Program-made: the position numbers and the translations under genes
Assembly: GCA_016699575.1 (NCBI GenBank)
Contig: CP064979.1
Span: forward strand, 3,906,001 to 3,970,000
DNA: 64,000 nt
Direction of reading: 5' to 3'
From: Flavobacteriales bacterium
Lineage (GTDB): Bacteria > Bacteroidota > Bacteroidia > Flavobacteriales_F > PHOS-HE28
The notes under the pieces: model-generated
Database searches by the model: none
What the model saw: only the letters and a program-made list of their open reading frames with translations
What the model was told of the DNA's origin: nothing
Shown here: piece by piece, positions 1 through 7,540 of the stretch
Position numbering within the stretch: the stretch's first letter is position 1
How the letters are laid out: every line of letters begins with the position of its first letter

Positions 1-1
1 G

Positions 2-592
2 AAGCGCTACGACCCCCTGAGCAAGACCATCCCCACCAAGCTCTTCAACTGGGCCACGCGGCGCATGAGCGGGGTGCAGCTGCACGACTTCAACTGCGGG
101 CTGAAGGCCTACAAAAGCGAAGTGGTGAAGAACATCGAAGTGTTCGGTGAGATGCACCGCTACATCCCGTTCATCGCGCACAAGGAGGGCTACCGGCGCA
201 TCGGGGAGAAGGAGGTGAAGCACCACGCGCGCAAGCACGGCAAGACCAAGTTCGGACTGAACCGCTTCATCAACGGGTTCCTGGACCTGCTCACCATCGC
301 GTTCATCTTCCGCTTCGGCAAGAAGCCCATGCACTTCTTCGGTGCCCTGGGTACGCTCATGTTCGTGCTCGGGTCCGGTGCTGCTGCGTGGTTGCTAGCC
401 AGCAAGGCCTACCACAGTTGGGTGCTGGGCACGCTAGCGCCGAAAGTCACTGACCAGCCGCTGTTCTTCGTGGGCCTCACGGCAATGGTCATCGGTGTGC
501 AGCTCTTCACGGTGGGCTTCGTGGCCGAACTCGTAAGCCGCAATTCGCCGGAGCGGAACCGGTACAGGATAGCGGAGAGGGTGGGGTGCTGA
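2..592 (+). CDS. Glycosyltransferase family 2 (polyprenyl-phosphate sugar transferase-like), 5'-truncated by the window edge
   Basis: The reading frame is open from base 2, so the N-terminal catalytic half lies outside the window. About 196 residues remain. They contain an HDFNCGLKAY stretch typical of the end of the GT-A domain of DPM1/GtrB-like enzymes, then two hydrophobic segments (about residues 110-137 and 153-178 of the visible part) that would anchor the enzyme in the inner membrane. Such enzymes transfer a sugar from a nucleotide donor to a polyprenyl phosphate; the sugar cannot be told from this fragment. The last 57 bases, including the stop, recur at 1531-1587 beyond the REP/RAYT element. 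Confidence 0.85.
   Translation, partial: KRYDPLSKTIPTKLFNWATRRMSGVQLHDFNCGLKAYKSEVVKNIEVFGEMHRYIPFIAHKEGYRRIGEKEVKHHARKHGKTKFGLNRFINGFLDLLTIAFIFRFGKKPMHFFGALGTLMFVLGSGAAAWLLASKAYHSWVLGTLAPKVTDQPLFFVGLTAMVIGVQLFTVGFVAELVSRNSPERNRYRIAERVGC
536..592 (+). repeat. 57-bp direct repeat, copy A (3' end of the glycosyltransferase)
   Basis: Bases 536-592 match 1531-1587 with about five mismatches by hand alignment. Copy A encodes the last residues of the glycosyltransferase and its stop. The two copies bracket the whole REP/RAYT module. Confidence 0.8.
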
Positions 593-668
593 GCGGTGGA
601 TACGAAACATGTCTGCCCCCGAAAAGGGACGTTGAGATCGGCTCAACCAGGCACCAAGCGCGTTCATT

Positions 669-929
669 CGACACTGAGAGGGTTGCAGATAATGGACGAA
701 AGCCTACCGTTGGCTTTCGACCCTGCGGGGTCGCGTACCTCTGTCGTGTCCACCGAGCGTGAATTCGACCCTGAAGGGGTCGTATTCATTAGCCGATCAA
801 AACGATCGCGCCTTCGACGCTGAAGGGGTCGCATACGTTCGGCATGTACACCGAGCGTGAATTCAACCCTGAAGGGGTCGCACACATTAGCCGATCACAA
901 CGAGCGCGTATTCGACCCTGAAGGGGTCG
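669..929 (+). repeat. REP palindrome array, six units at 48-49-bp spacing
   Basis: The consensus CGACCCTGAAGGGGTCG is a 6-bp inverted repeat around a 5-nt loop. Copies start at 718, 766, 815, 864 and 913, with a degenerate copy at 669 (four mismatches). Start-to-start distances are 49, 48, 49, 49 and 49. The spacers are mostly 32 nt and alternate between two types: a 'cattagccgatca' type and an 'accgagcgtgaatt' type. The higher-order unit is therefore 98 bp. All copies face the same way, and the array lies 3' of the RAYT gene. No gene is seen in 593-956. Confidence 0.9.
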
Positions 930-956
930 CAGAACTACCAGCGATCCATGGCGTCG

Positions 957-1400
957 TCAGGTGAAATACGGGGGGTCGTATTCAACGCCGTTCTCGTCGA
1001 GCAATGCGAGCAGTTCATCCCTGTAGCCTCGAACACGATGATGCGCTTCCTGTGCATCAATGTAAGCGCGCACCACAGCGCGTTCCCGATGCCCGACGCT
1101 GAAGGCCGCGTAACCCTCCTGCCAGGCGAAACCTTGCACATGTCCGGCATCTCTCACCCAAGCTGTGGATGCCTTCTTCAATTCACGGACAACATCGGCA
1201 ACGGCGTGGGTGGCCTTCAAGCCGAACAATAGATGCACGTGGTCGTTCCATCCATCGGTGCTTTGCGGGAATCCGCCTAGTCCTTTGACGGTGCCGCTCA
1301 AGTAGCTGTGCAGGTCATCGCGCCAGTCCTTCGTCAAGCAGGGAACGCGGTTCTTGGTTGAGAAGACCACATGGTAATGCAGGCTGAGGTAGGTAGACAT
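957..1400 (-). CDS. REP-associated tyrosine transposase (RAYT, Y1_Tnp/IS200-like)
   Basis: This is a 147-aa single-domain protein starting MSTYLSLHYHVVFSTKNR. A longer frame upstream would run through the flanking REP, so the ATG at 1400 is preferred. It has the HUH motif (DHVHLLF, near residue 55) that binds the metal for single-strand cleavage. Tyrosines in the later helix (AYIDAQEAHH) are candidates for the nucleophile. Family knowledge: RAYTs cleave and mobilise REP palindromes of their own genome. The neighbouring palindromes on both sides, oriented oppositely about the gene, support this. It is probably domesticated, because no IS ends are seen. Confidence 0.88.
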   Translation of the reverse strand: MSTYLSLHYHVVFSTKNRVPCLTKDWRDDLHSYLSGTVKGLGGFPQSTDGWNDHVHLLFGLKATHAVADVVRELKKASTAWVRDAGHVQGFAWQEGYAAFSVGHRERAVVRAYIDAQEAHHRVRGYRDELLALLDENGVEYDPPYFT

Positions 1401-1414
1401 GCGATAGGGTTCTT

Positions 1415-1480
1415 CGACCCTTTCAGGGTCGTGTTGCGGTGTTGCTTGGGTTGCTAATGTCTTTGACCCCTTCGGGGTCT
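1415..1480 (-). repeat. Two REP palindromes upstream of the RAYT gene
   Basis: Palindromes at 1415-1431 and 1464-1480 are also 49 bp apart with a 32-nt spacer. Read on the minus strand the first is CGACCCTGAAAGGGTCG, one base from the downstream consensus. The REPs on the two sides of the transposase gene are therefore in inverted orientation. Confidence 0.85.
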
Positions 1481-1530
1481 GAGTATCGTCAGCGCATCCG
1501 CTTGCAGTGCGCTTCGAGGAAGGCCGCCTC

Positions 1531-1587
1531 AGCCGCAATTCGCCGGAACGCAATCGGTATAGGATAGCGGAGAGGGCGGGGTGCTGA
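1531..1587 (+). repeat. 57-bp direct repeat, copy B
   Basis: Second copy of the glycosyltransferase 3' end, with no upstream coding part. It ends directly before the cyanophycinase stop codon, so the REP/RAYT module sits between a functional and a fossil gene end. Confidence 0.8.
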
Positions 1588-2457
1588 CTAGCTTTTTGCG
1601 TGCACCTTCACCGCCGTGAACATGCGCTGCTTCACGCTGTAGCTGTGGCCCTTGCTGATGATGTGCACCTTCATGCCTTCGATGCTGAAGGGCTCGCCTT
1701 CCTCCACGTCGGCGTAGTCGCTGTAGCTGATCTCGTGGCCATCGAAGATCATCACCTGCCCGCTGCCGATGGTCTCCAGCATGTCGGAGTCGGTGATCAC
1801 CACGCCCGTGTCTTCGCCTAGGCCGATACCGATGGCGGCCGGGTTGGCGGCAACTGCCTGCGATAGGCGGCTGAACCGCCCGCGCTCCACGAAGTGGCTG
1901 TCGATGATCACGTCATGGATCAGCGCCGCCCCGGTGGTCAGCTTCACGCCGCCTTTGATGAGCCCGCTGCTGCTGTGGCCCTGGTAGATCATGGTGCTGC
2001 TCATGCACATCGCCCCGGCGCTTGTGCCCGCGATCACGAAGCCGGATTCTTCCTCGTAGCGGCGCTTCATGAGTTGCAGGAAGGCCGTTCCGCCGAAGAT
2101 GGTCGTGAGCCGCAACTGGTTGCCGCCGCTCATCATCACGCCATCGGCCTTGGCCAACCGCTTGATCATGTCCATCTTCGCATGGCTGCGCTCCCGGATG
2201 TCGAGCACGTCGATGTCCTTCACGCCCAGCCGGCCGAAGGCTTCAATGTAGTTGGCGCCAACTTCATCGGGGATGCTGCTGGCGCTGGTGATAACGGCGA
2301 TGCGGGCGCTCGTGCCACCCATCTCGTCCACCACGCGGCGCAGAATACCTTCCTCGATGAAGTTGTGAGTGAAGACCTTGGTGTTGTGACCGGCCTCCGG
2401 GTCCTTGCCCTTGTCCTCGTTGCCGCCGATGGCGATGAGCTTGCCTTTGGGTGCCAT
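1588..2457 (-). CDS. cphB: Cyanophycinase (peptidase S51)
   Basis: A 289-aa cytoplasmic serine exopeptidase that releases beta-Asp-Arg dipeptides from cyanophycin. The nucleophile elbow GTSAGA is at residues 144-149 (Ser146 by family comparison), and GGNQ lies at 111-114 as in family members. The length is normal and no signal peptide is seen. It is transcribed away from cphA, with 186 bp between the two starts, a classic arrangement for cyanophycin genes. A TATTTTGG box at 2489-2496 on the minus strand, 31 nt before the ATG, is a possible -7 element. Confidence 0.93.
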   Translation of the reverse strand: MAPKGKLIAIGGNEDKGKDPEAGHNTKVFTHNFIEEGILRRVVDEMGGTSARIAVITSASSIPDEVGANYIEAFGRLGVKDIDVLDIRERSHAKMDMIKRLAKADGVMMSGGNQLRLTTIFGGTAFLQLMKRRYEEESGFVIAGTSAGAMCMSSTMIYQGHSSSGLIKGGVKLTTGAALIHDVIIDSHFVERGRFSRLSQAVAANPAAIGIGLGEDTGVVITDSDMLETIGSGQVMIFDGHEISYSDYADVEEGEPFSIEGMKVHIISKGHSYSVKQRMFTAVKVHAKS

Positions 2458-2589
2458 GCTTGCTGATTACCCCCGCCCCCCGAGGCCGCCAAAATAGAGG
2501 ACTGCATCGTGGGCCTTCCACCCGTGCGGGCGAAGTATGAACAACGCCGCTCCTATATTGACCCGCAGAACACCCTTGTCATCAACCTT

Positions 2590-2636
2590 CGCCGTGGGCT
2601 ACGGCGGACACCATCACCCTTGCCGTAGGCTACGGC
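2590..2636 (+). repeat. Two tandem GCCGT/ACGGC palindromes in the cphA leader
   Basis: GCCGTGGGCTACGGC (2591-2605) and GCCGTAGGCTACGGC (2622-2636) are 31 bp apart. The sequences following them are also alike (acaccat versus atactat), so the second unit's trailing part supplies the ATG of cphA. Each can fold as a 5-bp stem hairpin; the second ends 7 nt before the start codon. Confidence 0.75.
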
Positions 2637-2643
2637 TGATACT

Positions 2644-5307
2644 ATGCGGATCCTGGAGCTGAAAGCCATGCGCGGCCCGAATTATTGGTCGGTGCGCCGC
2701 CACAACCTCATCGTCATGCGCCTCGACATCGAGGACCTGGAGCAGAAGCCCACAGACAAGATCCCCGGGTTCTATGAGCGCATCACGGCGTTGCTGCCGA
2801 GCATGGTCAGCCACCGTTGCAGCGAGGACCACGAAGGCGGCTTCTGGTCGCGGGTGAAGCGCGGCACCTGGATGGGCCACGTCATCGAGCACATCGCACT
2901 GGAGATCCAAACGCTGGCGGGCATGGACACCGGCTTCGGCCGCACACGCAGTACCCGCGACAAGGGCGTGTACAACGTCGTGTTCAGCTACATCGAAGAA
3001 CCGGTGGGGATGTTCGCTGCGAAAGCGGCCGTGCGCATCGCTCAAGCACTCATCGACGGCACACCGTACGACCTCGCAGACGACATCCAGAAGATGCGTG
3101 AGCTGCGCGAAGAGAGCCGCCTCGGACCCAGCACAGGTAGCATCGTGCAAGAAGCCGTGTCGCGAGGCATTCCCTACTTGAGGTTGAACGGCCAAAGCCT
3201 TGTGCAGCTCGGCCACGGCATTCATCAGAAGCGTATCCGCGCCACCATCACCAGCAAGACCAGCAACATCGGTGTGGAGATCGCCTGCGACAAGGAGGAG
3301 ACCAAACAGCTGCTCGAGAGCTACGAGATCCCCGTGCCCAAAGGCCGCGTGGTGCGCACCGAGGAAGGTCTGAAAGACGCGCTGGAAGTGGTGGGCTATC
3401 CCTGCGTGATCAAACCCATCGGCGGGAACCATGGGAGAGGGGCCACCATCGGCATCAAGACTTGGGAAGAAGCCGTGCCCGCACTGGCCAAAGCCAAGGA
3501 GATCAGCCGCAGCGTCATCGTGGAGCGCTACATCACCGGGCTGGACCATCGCCTGCTGGTGATCAACCACCGGTTCATCTGCGCGGCCAAACGCACGCCT
3601 GCGTGTGTGGTCGGCGATGGAAAACACACCATCGCTCAGCTCACCGAAGAGGTGAACAAGGACCCGCGCCGTGGTTTCGGGCATGAGAACGTGCTTACGC
3701 GCATGGACATCGACGATCACACCTTGAAGTTGATCGGGTTGAAGGGGCTCACCCCGGACAGCGTTCCGAAGAAGGACGAAGTGGTGTACCTGAAAGCCAC
3801 CGCCAACCTCAGCACCGGAGGCACCGCCGATGATGTGACCGAAGTCGTCCACCCCTTCAACGTCTTCCTCGCCGAGCGCATCAGCCGCATCATCGACCTC
3901 GACATCTGCGGCATCGACATCATGACCGACGATATCAGCCTGCCGCTGAACGAGTCAGGTGGCGCCGTGCTCGAAGTGAATGCCGCCCCCGGCTTCCGCA
4001 TGCACTTGGACCCCACCGGCGGCATCGGCAAGAACGTGGCGGAACCCGTGGTGGACATGCTCTTCCCGCCTGGTGCGCCGAGCCGCATCCCCATCACCGC
4101 GGTGACCGGAACGAACGGCAAGACCACCACCACGCGACTGGCGGCGCACATCATGCGCAGCGTGGGCTACAAGGTGGGCATGACCTGCAGCGATGGCGTG
4201 TACATCCAGAACCGCCTGCTGATGAAGGGCGATTGCACGGGCCCGGCGAGCGCGCAATTCGTGCTGAAGGAACCCGTGGTGGATATGGCCGTGCTGGAGA
4301 CGGCACGTGGTGGTTTGGTGCGCAGCGGCCTGGGCTTCGAGCATTGCGACGTGGCCATCGTCACCAACGTGGCGGCCGATCACTTGGGCTTGAAGGACAT
4401 CCACACCCTGGAGGAACTCGCCCACGTGAAGAGCACCGTGCCGCGCAGCGTGCGCCGCGAGGGCTATGCCATCCTGAACGCCGATGACGATCTCGTGATG
4501 GCCATGCGCAAGCAGTGCGATTGCAAGATCGCCCTCTTCAGCCTCGATGAGAACAACCGCCTGATCCGCCAGCACTGCAAGCTCGGTGGCCTCGCCGCGA
4601 TCTACGAGAACGGCTTCATCACCATCAGCAAGGGCGAATGGAAGCTGCGGATCGAGAAGGCGGTGAACGTGCCCATCACCTACGGAGGCAAGGCGGTCTT
4701 CAACATCCAGAACGTGCTTCCGGCCGTGCTGGCAGCGTATGTGCAGGGCGTGAAGATCGAGGACCTGCGCCAGGCGCTGCTCACCTTCGTGCCGGGTGCC
4801 GCCCAGACGCCGGGCCGGTTGAACCTCTTCCAGTTCAAGAATTTCCAGGTGGTGGTGGACTACGCCCACAACCCGCACGGCTTCGAGGCGCTGGGCAAGT
4901 TCCTCAGCAAGATCCCCGACAGCCCGAAGGTGGGCGTGATCGCCGGCGTGGGCGACCGCCGCGACGAGGACACCGTGAACCTCGGCCGCCTCAGCGCGCA
5001 GATGTTCGATGAGATCATCATCCGCCAGGACCGCAACCTGCGCGGCAAGACCGACGACGAGATCATCGCGCTCATGGTGAAGGGCATCAAGGAGGTGGAC
5101 CCCAACAAGCCTTACATCATCATCAAGAAGGAGGAAGAAGCCATCCGTCACGCCATCTCGACGGCCAAACCCGGCAGTTTCCTCACGCTCTGCAGCGATG
5201 TGGTGCCCGATGCGCTCGCCCTTGTACTGAAGCTGAAGGAAGAGGATGAGAAGGTGGCGTTCAGCAAGGATGATATCCCGAACAGGAACAAGGAGTTGGT
5301 GGGGTGA
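2644..5307 (+). CDS. cphA: Cyanophycin synthetase
   Basis: An 887-aa ATP-dependent ligase that builds multi-L-arginyl-poly-L-aspartate from aspartate and arginine. The order is an N-terminal domain (about 1-160), an ATP-grasp domain (about 210-480, with the glycine-rich KPIGGNHGRGATIG loop near 280), and a Mur-ligase-like domain with P-loop TGTNGKTTTT near 488-497 and a C-terminal part containing VVVDYAHNPHG. Length and motif order match bacterial CphA. The ATG at 2644 keeps the conserved start MRILELKAMRGPNYW. The palindromic leader directly upstream may affect translation (inference). Confidence 0.95.
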   Translation: MRILELKAMRGPNYWSVRRHNLIVMRLDIEDLEQKPTDKIPGFYERITALLPSMVSHRCSEDHEGGFWSRVKRGTWMGHVIEHIALEIQTLAGMDTGFGRTRSTRDKGVYNVVFSYIEEPVGMFAAKAAVRIAQALIDGTPYDLADDIQKMRELREESRLGPSTGSIVQEAVSRGIPYLRLNGQSLVQLGHGIHQKRIRATITSKTSNIGVEIACDKEETKQLLESYEIPVPKGRVVRTEEGLKDALEVVGYPCVIKPIGGNHGRGATIGIKTWEEAVPALAKAKEISRSVIVERYITGLDHRLLVINHRFICAAKRTPACVVGDGKHTIAQLTEEVNKDPRRGFGHENVLTRMDIDDHTLKLIGLKGLTPDSVPKKDEVVYLKATANLSTGGTADDVTEVVHPFNVFLAERISRIIDLDICGIDIMTDDISLPLNESGGAVLEVNAAPGFRMHLDPTGGIGKNVAEPVVDMLFPPGAPSRIPITAVTGTNGKTTTTRLAAHIMRSVGYKVGMTCSDGVYIQNRLLMKGDCTGPASAQFVLKEPVVDMAVLETARGGLVRSGLGFEHCDVAIVTNVAADHLGLKDIHTLEELAHVKSTVPRSVRREGYAILNADDDLVMAMRKQCDCKIALFSLDENNRLIRQHCKLGGLAAIYENGFITISKGEWKLRIEKAVNVPITYGGKAVFNIQNVLPAVLAAYVQGVKIEDLRQALLTFVPGAAQTPGRLNLFQFKNFQVVVDYAHNPHGFEALGKFLSKIPDSPKVGVIAGVGDRRDEDTVNLGRLSAQMFDEIIIRQDRNLRGKTDDEIIALMVKGIKEVDPNKPYIIIKKEEEAIRHAISTAKPGSFLTLCSDVVPDALALVLKLKEEDEKVAFSKDDIPNRNKELVG

Positions 5308-5362
5308 TACTAAATTGCTCGTGTTTTGACTCGGATGATGGTTTGACTCTCGTCATCTGCTC

Positions 5363-5818
5363 ATGAAGTGGAAGCTCAGTGGATATCTAATCACAGCCTT
5401 CCTCATCGTGTGGTTAGCGATAGGGATTAGGGCTTCGGTGAAGGATTCAAGATCAGAGATCGTGAATTCCTTCGGTTCCGCTGACCGCGTTGAATTGAGG
5501 CTTCTGAACTATGGACCTGGACTTCTTTGTGATGCTGAACTGAGAAGTAGTCTGATGTCCGTCCTTAGAACTTTAGAGCCGACGAATTATCCGCCAAGAC
5601 AGAGTTGCTCAGTGGTCCACATTGTTGCTTGGTCATCGACCGGTGAGGAGATTAATGTGCTCGATTTGCTGACCACGAATAACGACCAAGGCATTTTCGG
5701 TATGCCGGGGGAGCAGAACTACTCCTCTGTTCAAATTCCGAATCTCTTGCACCTAATGCGTGTCAAACATCCAGAGCTAGGTCTTCGGTTCTTCAATGCG
5801 CAAGGGCGTTGCGAATAG
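5363..5818 (+). CDS. Hypothetical protein with N-terminal membrane anchor
   Basis: I do not recognise this 151-aa protein. Residues 7-25 form one hydrophobic segment (signal anchor) and the rest is predicted outside the membrane, with four cysteines scattered in the C-terminal part. The gene is visibly less GC-rich than its neighbours, which suggests acquisition or a less conserved accessory gene. It lies alone, 55 bp after cphA and on the same strand. Confidence 0.6.
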   Translation: MKWKLSGYLITAFLIVWLAIGIRASVKDSRSEIVNSFGSADRVELRLLNYGPGLLCDAELRSSLMSVLRTLEPTNYPPRQSCSVVHIVAWSSTGEEINVLDLLTTNNDQGIFGMPGEQNYSSVQIPNLLHLMRVKHPELGLRFFNAQGRCE

Positions 5819-5829
5819 GACTGCTCCCG

Positions 5830-5844
5830 CGGATCTGCGATCCG
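5830..5844. repeat. Short palindrome CGGATCTGCGATCCG
   Basis: A perfect 6-bp inverted repeat with a 3-nt loop between the hypothetical gene and the 101-aa gene. It has no T-tract; it could be a small REP-type element or a weak terminator. Confidence 0.5.
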
Positions 5845-5896
5845 TGGCGAGTTCGGAACACCCCGCTGCATCGGATTCGCGATTCGGTCACGGCGA

Positions 5897-5904
5897 TACC
5901 TTCG
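5897..5904 (+). promoter_or_regulatory. -7 box TACCTTCG, 4 nt before the start codon
   Basis: It matches the Bacteroidota -7 consensus TAnnTTTG with one T-to-C change. Only four bases separate it from the ATG at 5909, so the transcript would be leaderless or nearly so. The paralog at 7127 has the identical box at the same distance. Confidence 0.6.
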
Positions 5905-5908
5905 GCGC

Positions 5909-6214
5909 ATGCCTCCTGCCTACTCAACGCTATCCGAAGCCGTGAACGACTTCCAGCGCCGCGGCTATACCGATGACCTGATGCTGGCTGGCCATTGCGT
6001 GGTGTGCGAGCCGCGCGGCATCAACCTCGATCCGGCGGAGTTCGAGATCGACGAGTTCCACCGTTTCGAGGGCAACTCCGATCCCGAGGATCAGAGCGTG
6101 CTCTATGCCATCAGCTCGAAGTCCCGCGACATCAAGGGCATCCTGGTGAATGCTTACGGGCCCGATGCCTCGAGCCTCACACAGGAGCTCGTTCGCAAGC
6201 TGGCCACGCACTGA
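5909..6214 (+). CDS. Conserved small Bacteroidota protein, paralog 1
   Basis: A 101-aa soluble protein with a CVVC pair near residues 30-33, an EIDEFHRFEG stretch and a conserved C-terminus TQELVRKLATH. Similar short Bacteroidota proteins are sometimes labelled 'phosphoribosylpyrophosphate synthetase', which the size does not support. I assign no function. It is highly similar along its whole length to the product at 7127-7432, and the two genes bracket a toxin-antitoxin pair on the other strand. Confidence 0.8.
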   Translation: MPPAYSTLSEAVNDFQRRGYTDDLMLAGHCVVCEPRGINLDPAEFEIDEFHRFEGNSDPEDQSVLYAISSKSRDIKGILVNAYGPDASSLTQELVRKLATH

Positions 6215-6272
6215 AGCGTGCGGGTTTCGTCCGTTCCCCACTGCGCGTAGCGTGCTCGAAGGCGCGGTAAGC

Positions 6273-6297
6273 TGAGCGTAGGCTGCGCCTACGCTCA
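6273..6297. terminator. Hairpin between convergent genes
   Basis: TGAGCGTAGGC and its exact reverse complement form an 11-bp stem around a TGC loop. It lies between the 101-aa gene (+) and the PIN toxin gene (-). There is no T-tract on either strand, so its efficiency as a terminator is uncertain. Confidence 0.5.
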
Positions 6298-6391
6298 ACA
6301 AGAAAAGGAGCATGGTAGCCTGCGGCACTTCTCGTAATCAGGGTCCCTATACCATCGCAGGGTGCCCGCCAAAACCTGCGCATGGCCGCGA

Positions 6392-6805
6392 TCACAGATA
6401 CTCCGTCACGAAAGCGCGCGCGTTCAGGATGCGGGTGCGGCCGTGCTTTTTCAGCACAAGGAGGTCATCATCACCAGTAAGCAGCACATCGGCCTTTGCA
6501 GCCTTCGCCAGTGCCAGTAGGTAATCGTCGTCCGGGTCGCGGCAGACCTTCTCGACCACTAGAAGGCGATCAACCACTCTTCCTTCGCTGCGGAGCTGCA
6601 CGATGAACGCTTCGACTGCAGCTTCTGGGAAGTACTTCCTGAATTTGGTGCGCCGGGCAACTTCCTCGAACTCGCCCAGCAATTCCTCGTGCAAGACCAC
6701 TCGGAAGCGCTCGTCGCTGAACACGCTCAGGAGCCTGCTGACACGCTTTCCGATCAGCAAGCTGATCATCAAATTGGGGTCAACGACGACCTGAAGCCGC
6801 TTCAC
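6392..6805 (-). CDS. PIN-domain toxin (VapC-like, COG1569 type)
   Basis: A 137-aa protein with the acidic PIN layout: VVVDPNLMISLL at the N-terminus (Asp9), Glu residues in HEELLGEFEEV, Asp residues in CRDPDDDYLLALA and LLTGDDDLL. Family members are Mg-dependent ribonucleases neutralised by a partner. The usual DTN is DPN here, as in many COG1569 proteins. Its start overlaps the antitoxin gene by 26 nt, the normal order of antitoxin then toxin. Confidence 0.85.
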   Translation of the reverse strand: MKRLQVVVDPNLMISLLIGKRVSRLLSVFSDERFRVVLHEELLGEFEEVARRTKFRKYFPEAAVEAFIVQLRSEGRVVDRLLVVEKVCRDPDDDYLLALAKAAKADVLLTGDDDLLVLKKHGRTRILNARAFVTEYL

Positions 6806-7037
6806 CGCGCCGACGGGCTTGACGTTTCGCTCTCACGGCCTTCACTTCCCGATCGATCGCACGCTGCGTAACCTGGTTCGGCTTGAACGCAGCGAAGATG
6901 GCCTCCCATTTCGCCTTCACTCCAGCCTGCTGCAGTTCCTCCATCAATGCCAGACGGCGCTTCGCCGGCAAGTCAAGGATGTACTCCTTGACCTGGTCGT
7001 CGGATAGTTGGGCACTTCCGCCTTTGGTGAATGACAT
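6780..7037 (-). CDS. Antitoxin partner of the PIN toxin
   Basis: A charged 85-aa protein with helical stretches and a basic, arginine-rich C-terminus (about residues 60-85). It lies directly upstream of and overlaps the PIN gene. Size, order and overlap fit an antitoxin. No known DNA-binding fold can be assigned by eye. A perfect -7 box lies 4 nt before its ATG. Confidence 0.75.
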   Translation of the reverse strand: MSFTKGGSAQLSDDQVKEYILDLPAKRRLALMEELQQAGVKAKWEAIFAAFKPNQVTQRAIDREVKAVRAKRQARRRGEAASGRR

Positions 7038-7041
7038 GGCT

Positions 7042-7049
7042 CAAAAATA
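7042..7049 (-). promoter_or_regulatory. -7 box TATTTTTG for the toxin-antitoxin operon
   Basis: An exact match to TAnnTTTG on the minus strand, 4 nt before the antitoxin ATG at 7037. It predicts a leaderless toxin-antitoxin mRNA. Confidence 0.7.
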
Positions 7050-7114
7050 ATCGGATCGGATGTCCTTCTCATGCGGCACACGACCATGCGGCTCATTGAG
7101 GTGCCATGCGCCAC

Positions 7115-7122
7115 TACCTTCG
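7115..7122 (+). promoter_or_regulatory. -7 box TACCTTCG, 4 nt before the ATG of paralog 2
   Basis: The same octamer and spacing as at 5897-5904. It falls inside the coding region if the earlier ATG at 7106 were used, which supports the ATG at 7127. Confidence 0.6.
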
Positions 7123-7126
7123 TTCC

Positions 7127-7432
7127 ATGCGCCACGCCTACAGCACGCTCTCCGAGGCCGTCAACGACCTCCAGCGCCGCGGCTACACCGACGACCTTAC
7201 GGTGGCCGGGCACTGTGTCGTCTGCAATGCGCGCGGCATCAACCTCGACCCCGCCGAATTCGAGATAGACGAGTTCCACCGCTTCGAAGGCAACTCCGAC
7301 CCCGAAGACCAAAGCATCATCTACGCCATCAGCTCCAAGGACGACAAGGTGAAGGGCATCCTCGTGAGCGCTTATGGCCCGGATGCATCGAGCCTCACAC
7401 AGGAGATGGTGCGCAAACTGGCCACGCACTGA
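7127..7432 (+). CDS. Conserved small Bacteroidota protein, paralog 2
   Basis: A 101-aa paralog of 5909-6214, with the same CVVC pair, the same central block EFEIDEFHRFEGNSDPEDQS and the same C-terminus KLATH. An in-frame ATG at 7106 would add seven residues absent from paralog 1; the shared promoter box and equal length favour 7127. Function unknown. Confidence 0.8.
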   Translation: MRHAYSTLSEAVNDLQRRGYTDDLTVAGHCVVCNARGINLDPAEFEIDEFHRFEGNSDPEDQSIIYAISSKDDKVKGILVSAYGPDASSLTQEMVRKLATH

Positions 7433-7540
7433 ACCGTATCGTCCGCGCCACCTTGGGTGCCATCATTCGGGGTGAAGGGTTGCTCCATCGTCCCGGTCAC
7501 GGCACCGATTGTCACCTCCGGTAACGAAAGCCTGTCGTGC

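Noticed and set aside
669..929. CRISPR array (regular repeats with 32-nt spacers)
   Set aside because: Repeats are only 17 nt, the spacers alternate between two related sequences instead of being unique, there are no cas genes, and a RAYT gene that explains the palindromes is adjacent.
2614..5151. Long minus-strand open frames (about 400 codons) opposite cphA
   Set aside because: They are antisense shadows in a GC-rich gene: His/Val/Ala-rich, no recognisable domain, fully overlapped by a well-supported gene.
7106..7126. Upstream ATG of paralog 2
   Set aside because: It would put the -7 box inside the gene and add residues absent from paralog 1.
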